From: Pelomonas asaccharophilus_A
GTDB taxonomy: Bacteria > Pseudomonadota > Gammaproteobacteria > Burkholderiales > Burkholderiaceae_C
Assembly (NCBI RefSeq): GCF_031458115.1
Contig: NZ_JAVDXV010000009.1
Location: forward strand, 332,016-396,015
Length of the DNA stretch: 64,000 bases
Direction of reading: 5' to 3'
In this document: positions 63,870-64,000 of the stretch, one piece after another
Numbering within the stretch: the first letter of the stretch is position 1
Layout: every line of letters begins with the position of its first letter
The notes under the pieces: generated by a model
Databases searched by the model: none
What the model was told of the DNA's origin: nothing
The model's input: the letters and a program-made list of their open reading frames with translations, nothing else
Position numbers and translations under genes: made by a program

Positions 63870-63947
<78 letters not shown>

Positions 63948-64000
63948 ACGAGGGCGGCCCCCGGTAACGCGGCGCCCACACCACCCCGCGCGGCGCGGGC

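Overview
The window is high-GC (around 70 % by eye), densely packed chromosomal DNA from a betaproteobacterium. Gene content (GTP-type PEP carboxykinase, OxyR with its Cys199/Cys208 pair, PEP-CTERM surface proteins, LytS/LytTR pair, CbpA/CbpM, many HAAT/SBP-type binding proteins) points to Burkholderiales, most likely the Roseateles/Pelomonas/Mitsuaria/Rubrivivax neighbourhood; the genus is inference. No rRNA, tRNA, CRISPR array, phage or complete insertion sequence was seen.

Layout. 0-9.4 kb: pckG with its terminator, a CAAX-protease-like membrane protein, an HTH regulator, a Tat-exported amidohydrolase, YiaA/B, a DUF2145 pair and an MFS-acyltransferase fusion. 9.4-18.4 kb: a PEP-CTERM protein, tgt and queA (queuosine), three tandem periplasmic binding proteins, yigZ and recG. 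18.4-27.4 kb: a MITE-like element, a LytTR/LytS two-component system, two lipoprotein cyclophilins downstream of panBC, oxyR, a PEP-CTERM trypsin-like protease and dps. 27.4-38.8 kb: an unknown anchored protein, a chemoreceptor, prfC, a zinc-ribbon protein, a TPR-methyltransferase, a PQQ-type sugar dehydrogenase and a TonB receptor. 38.7-41.6 kb: a visibly lower-GC accessory stretch of unknown genes. 41.9-56.7 kb: a 1349-residue membrane protein, an MFS carrier, cbpAM, a transglycosylase-like secreted protein, a PEP-CTERM DUF1566 protein, YgjV, a diguanylate cyclase and an MBL-fold hydrolase. 56.8-63.8 kb: a TonB receptor, a sigma-54 activator and a branched-chain-amino-acid-type ABC importer. 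The last about 130 bases are homopolymer G/C, probably a contig-end artefact.

The most interesting result is at 56.8-61.1 kb. The TonB receptor and the ABC importer, which flank a PAS/AAA+/Fis sigma-54 activator, each have a -24/-12 promoter. Each promoter has a 15-bp GTCTG/CAGAC-type palindrome upstream, with exactly 77 bases from palindrome end to the -24 GG in both cases. This looks like a self-contained uptake regulon: outer-membrane receptor, dedicated activator, periplasmic binding protein and ATPases, with an unknown ligand.

Other notable structure: relics of gene 3' ends duplicated downstream of dps and of a CPBP gene, with hairpin DNA between the copies; a near-identical promoter-like element before both queuosine genes; and a recurrent hexamer (ACAAT-like) placed 6-10 bases before start codons that lack a Shine-Dalgarno, suggesting leaderless mRNAs.
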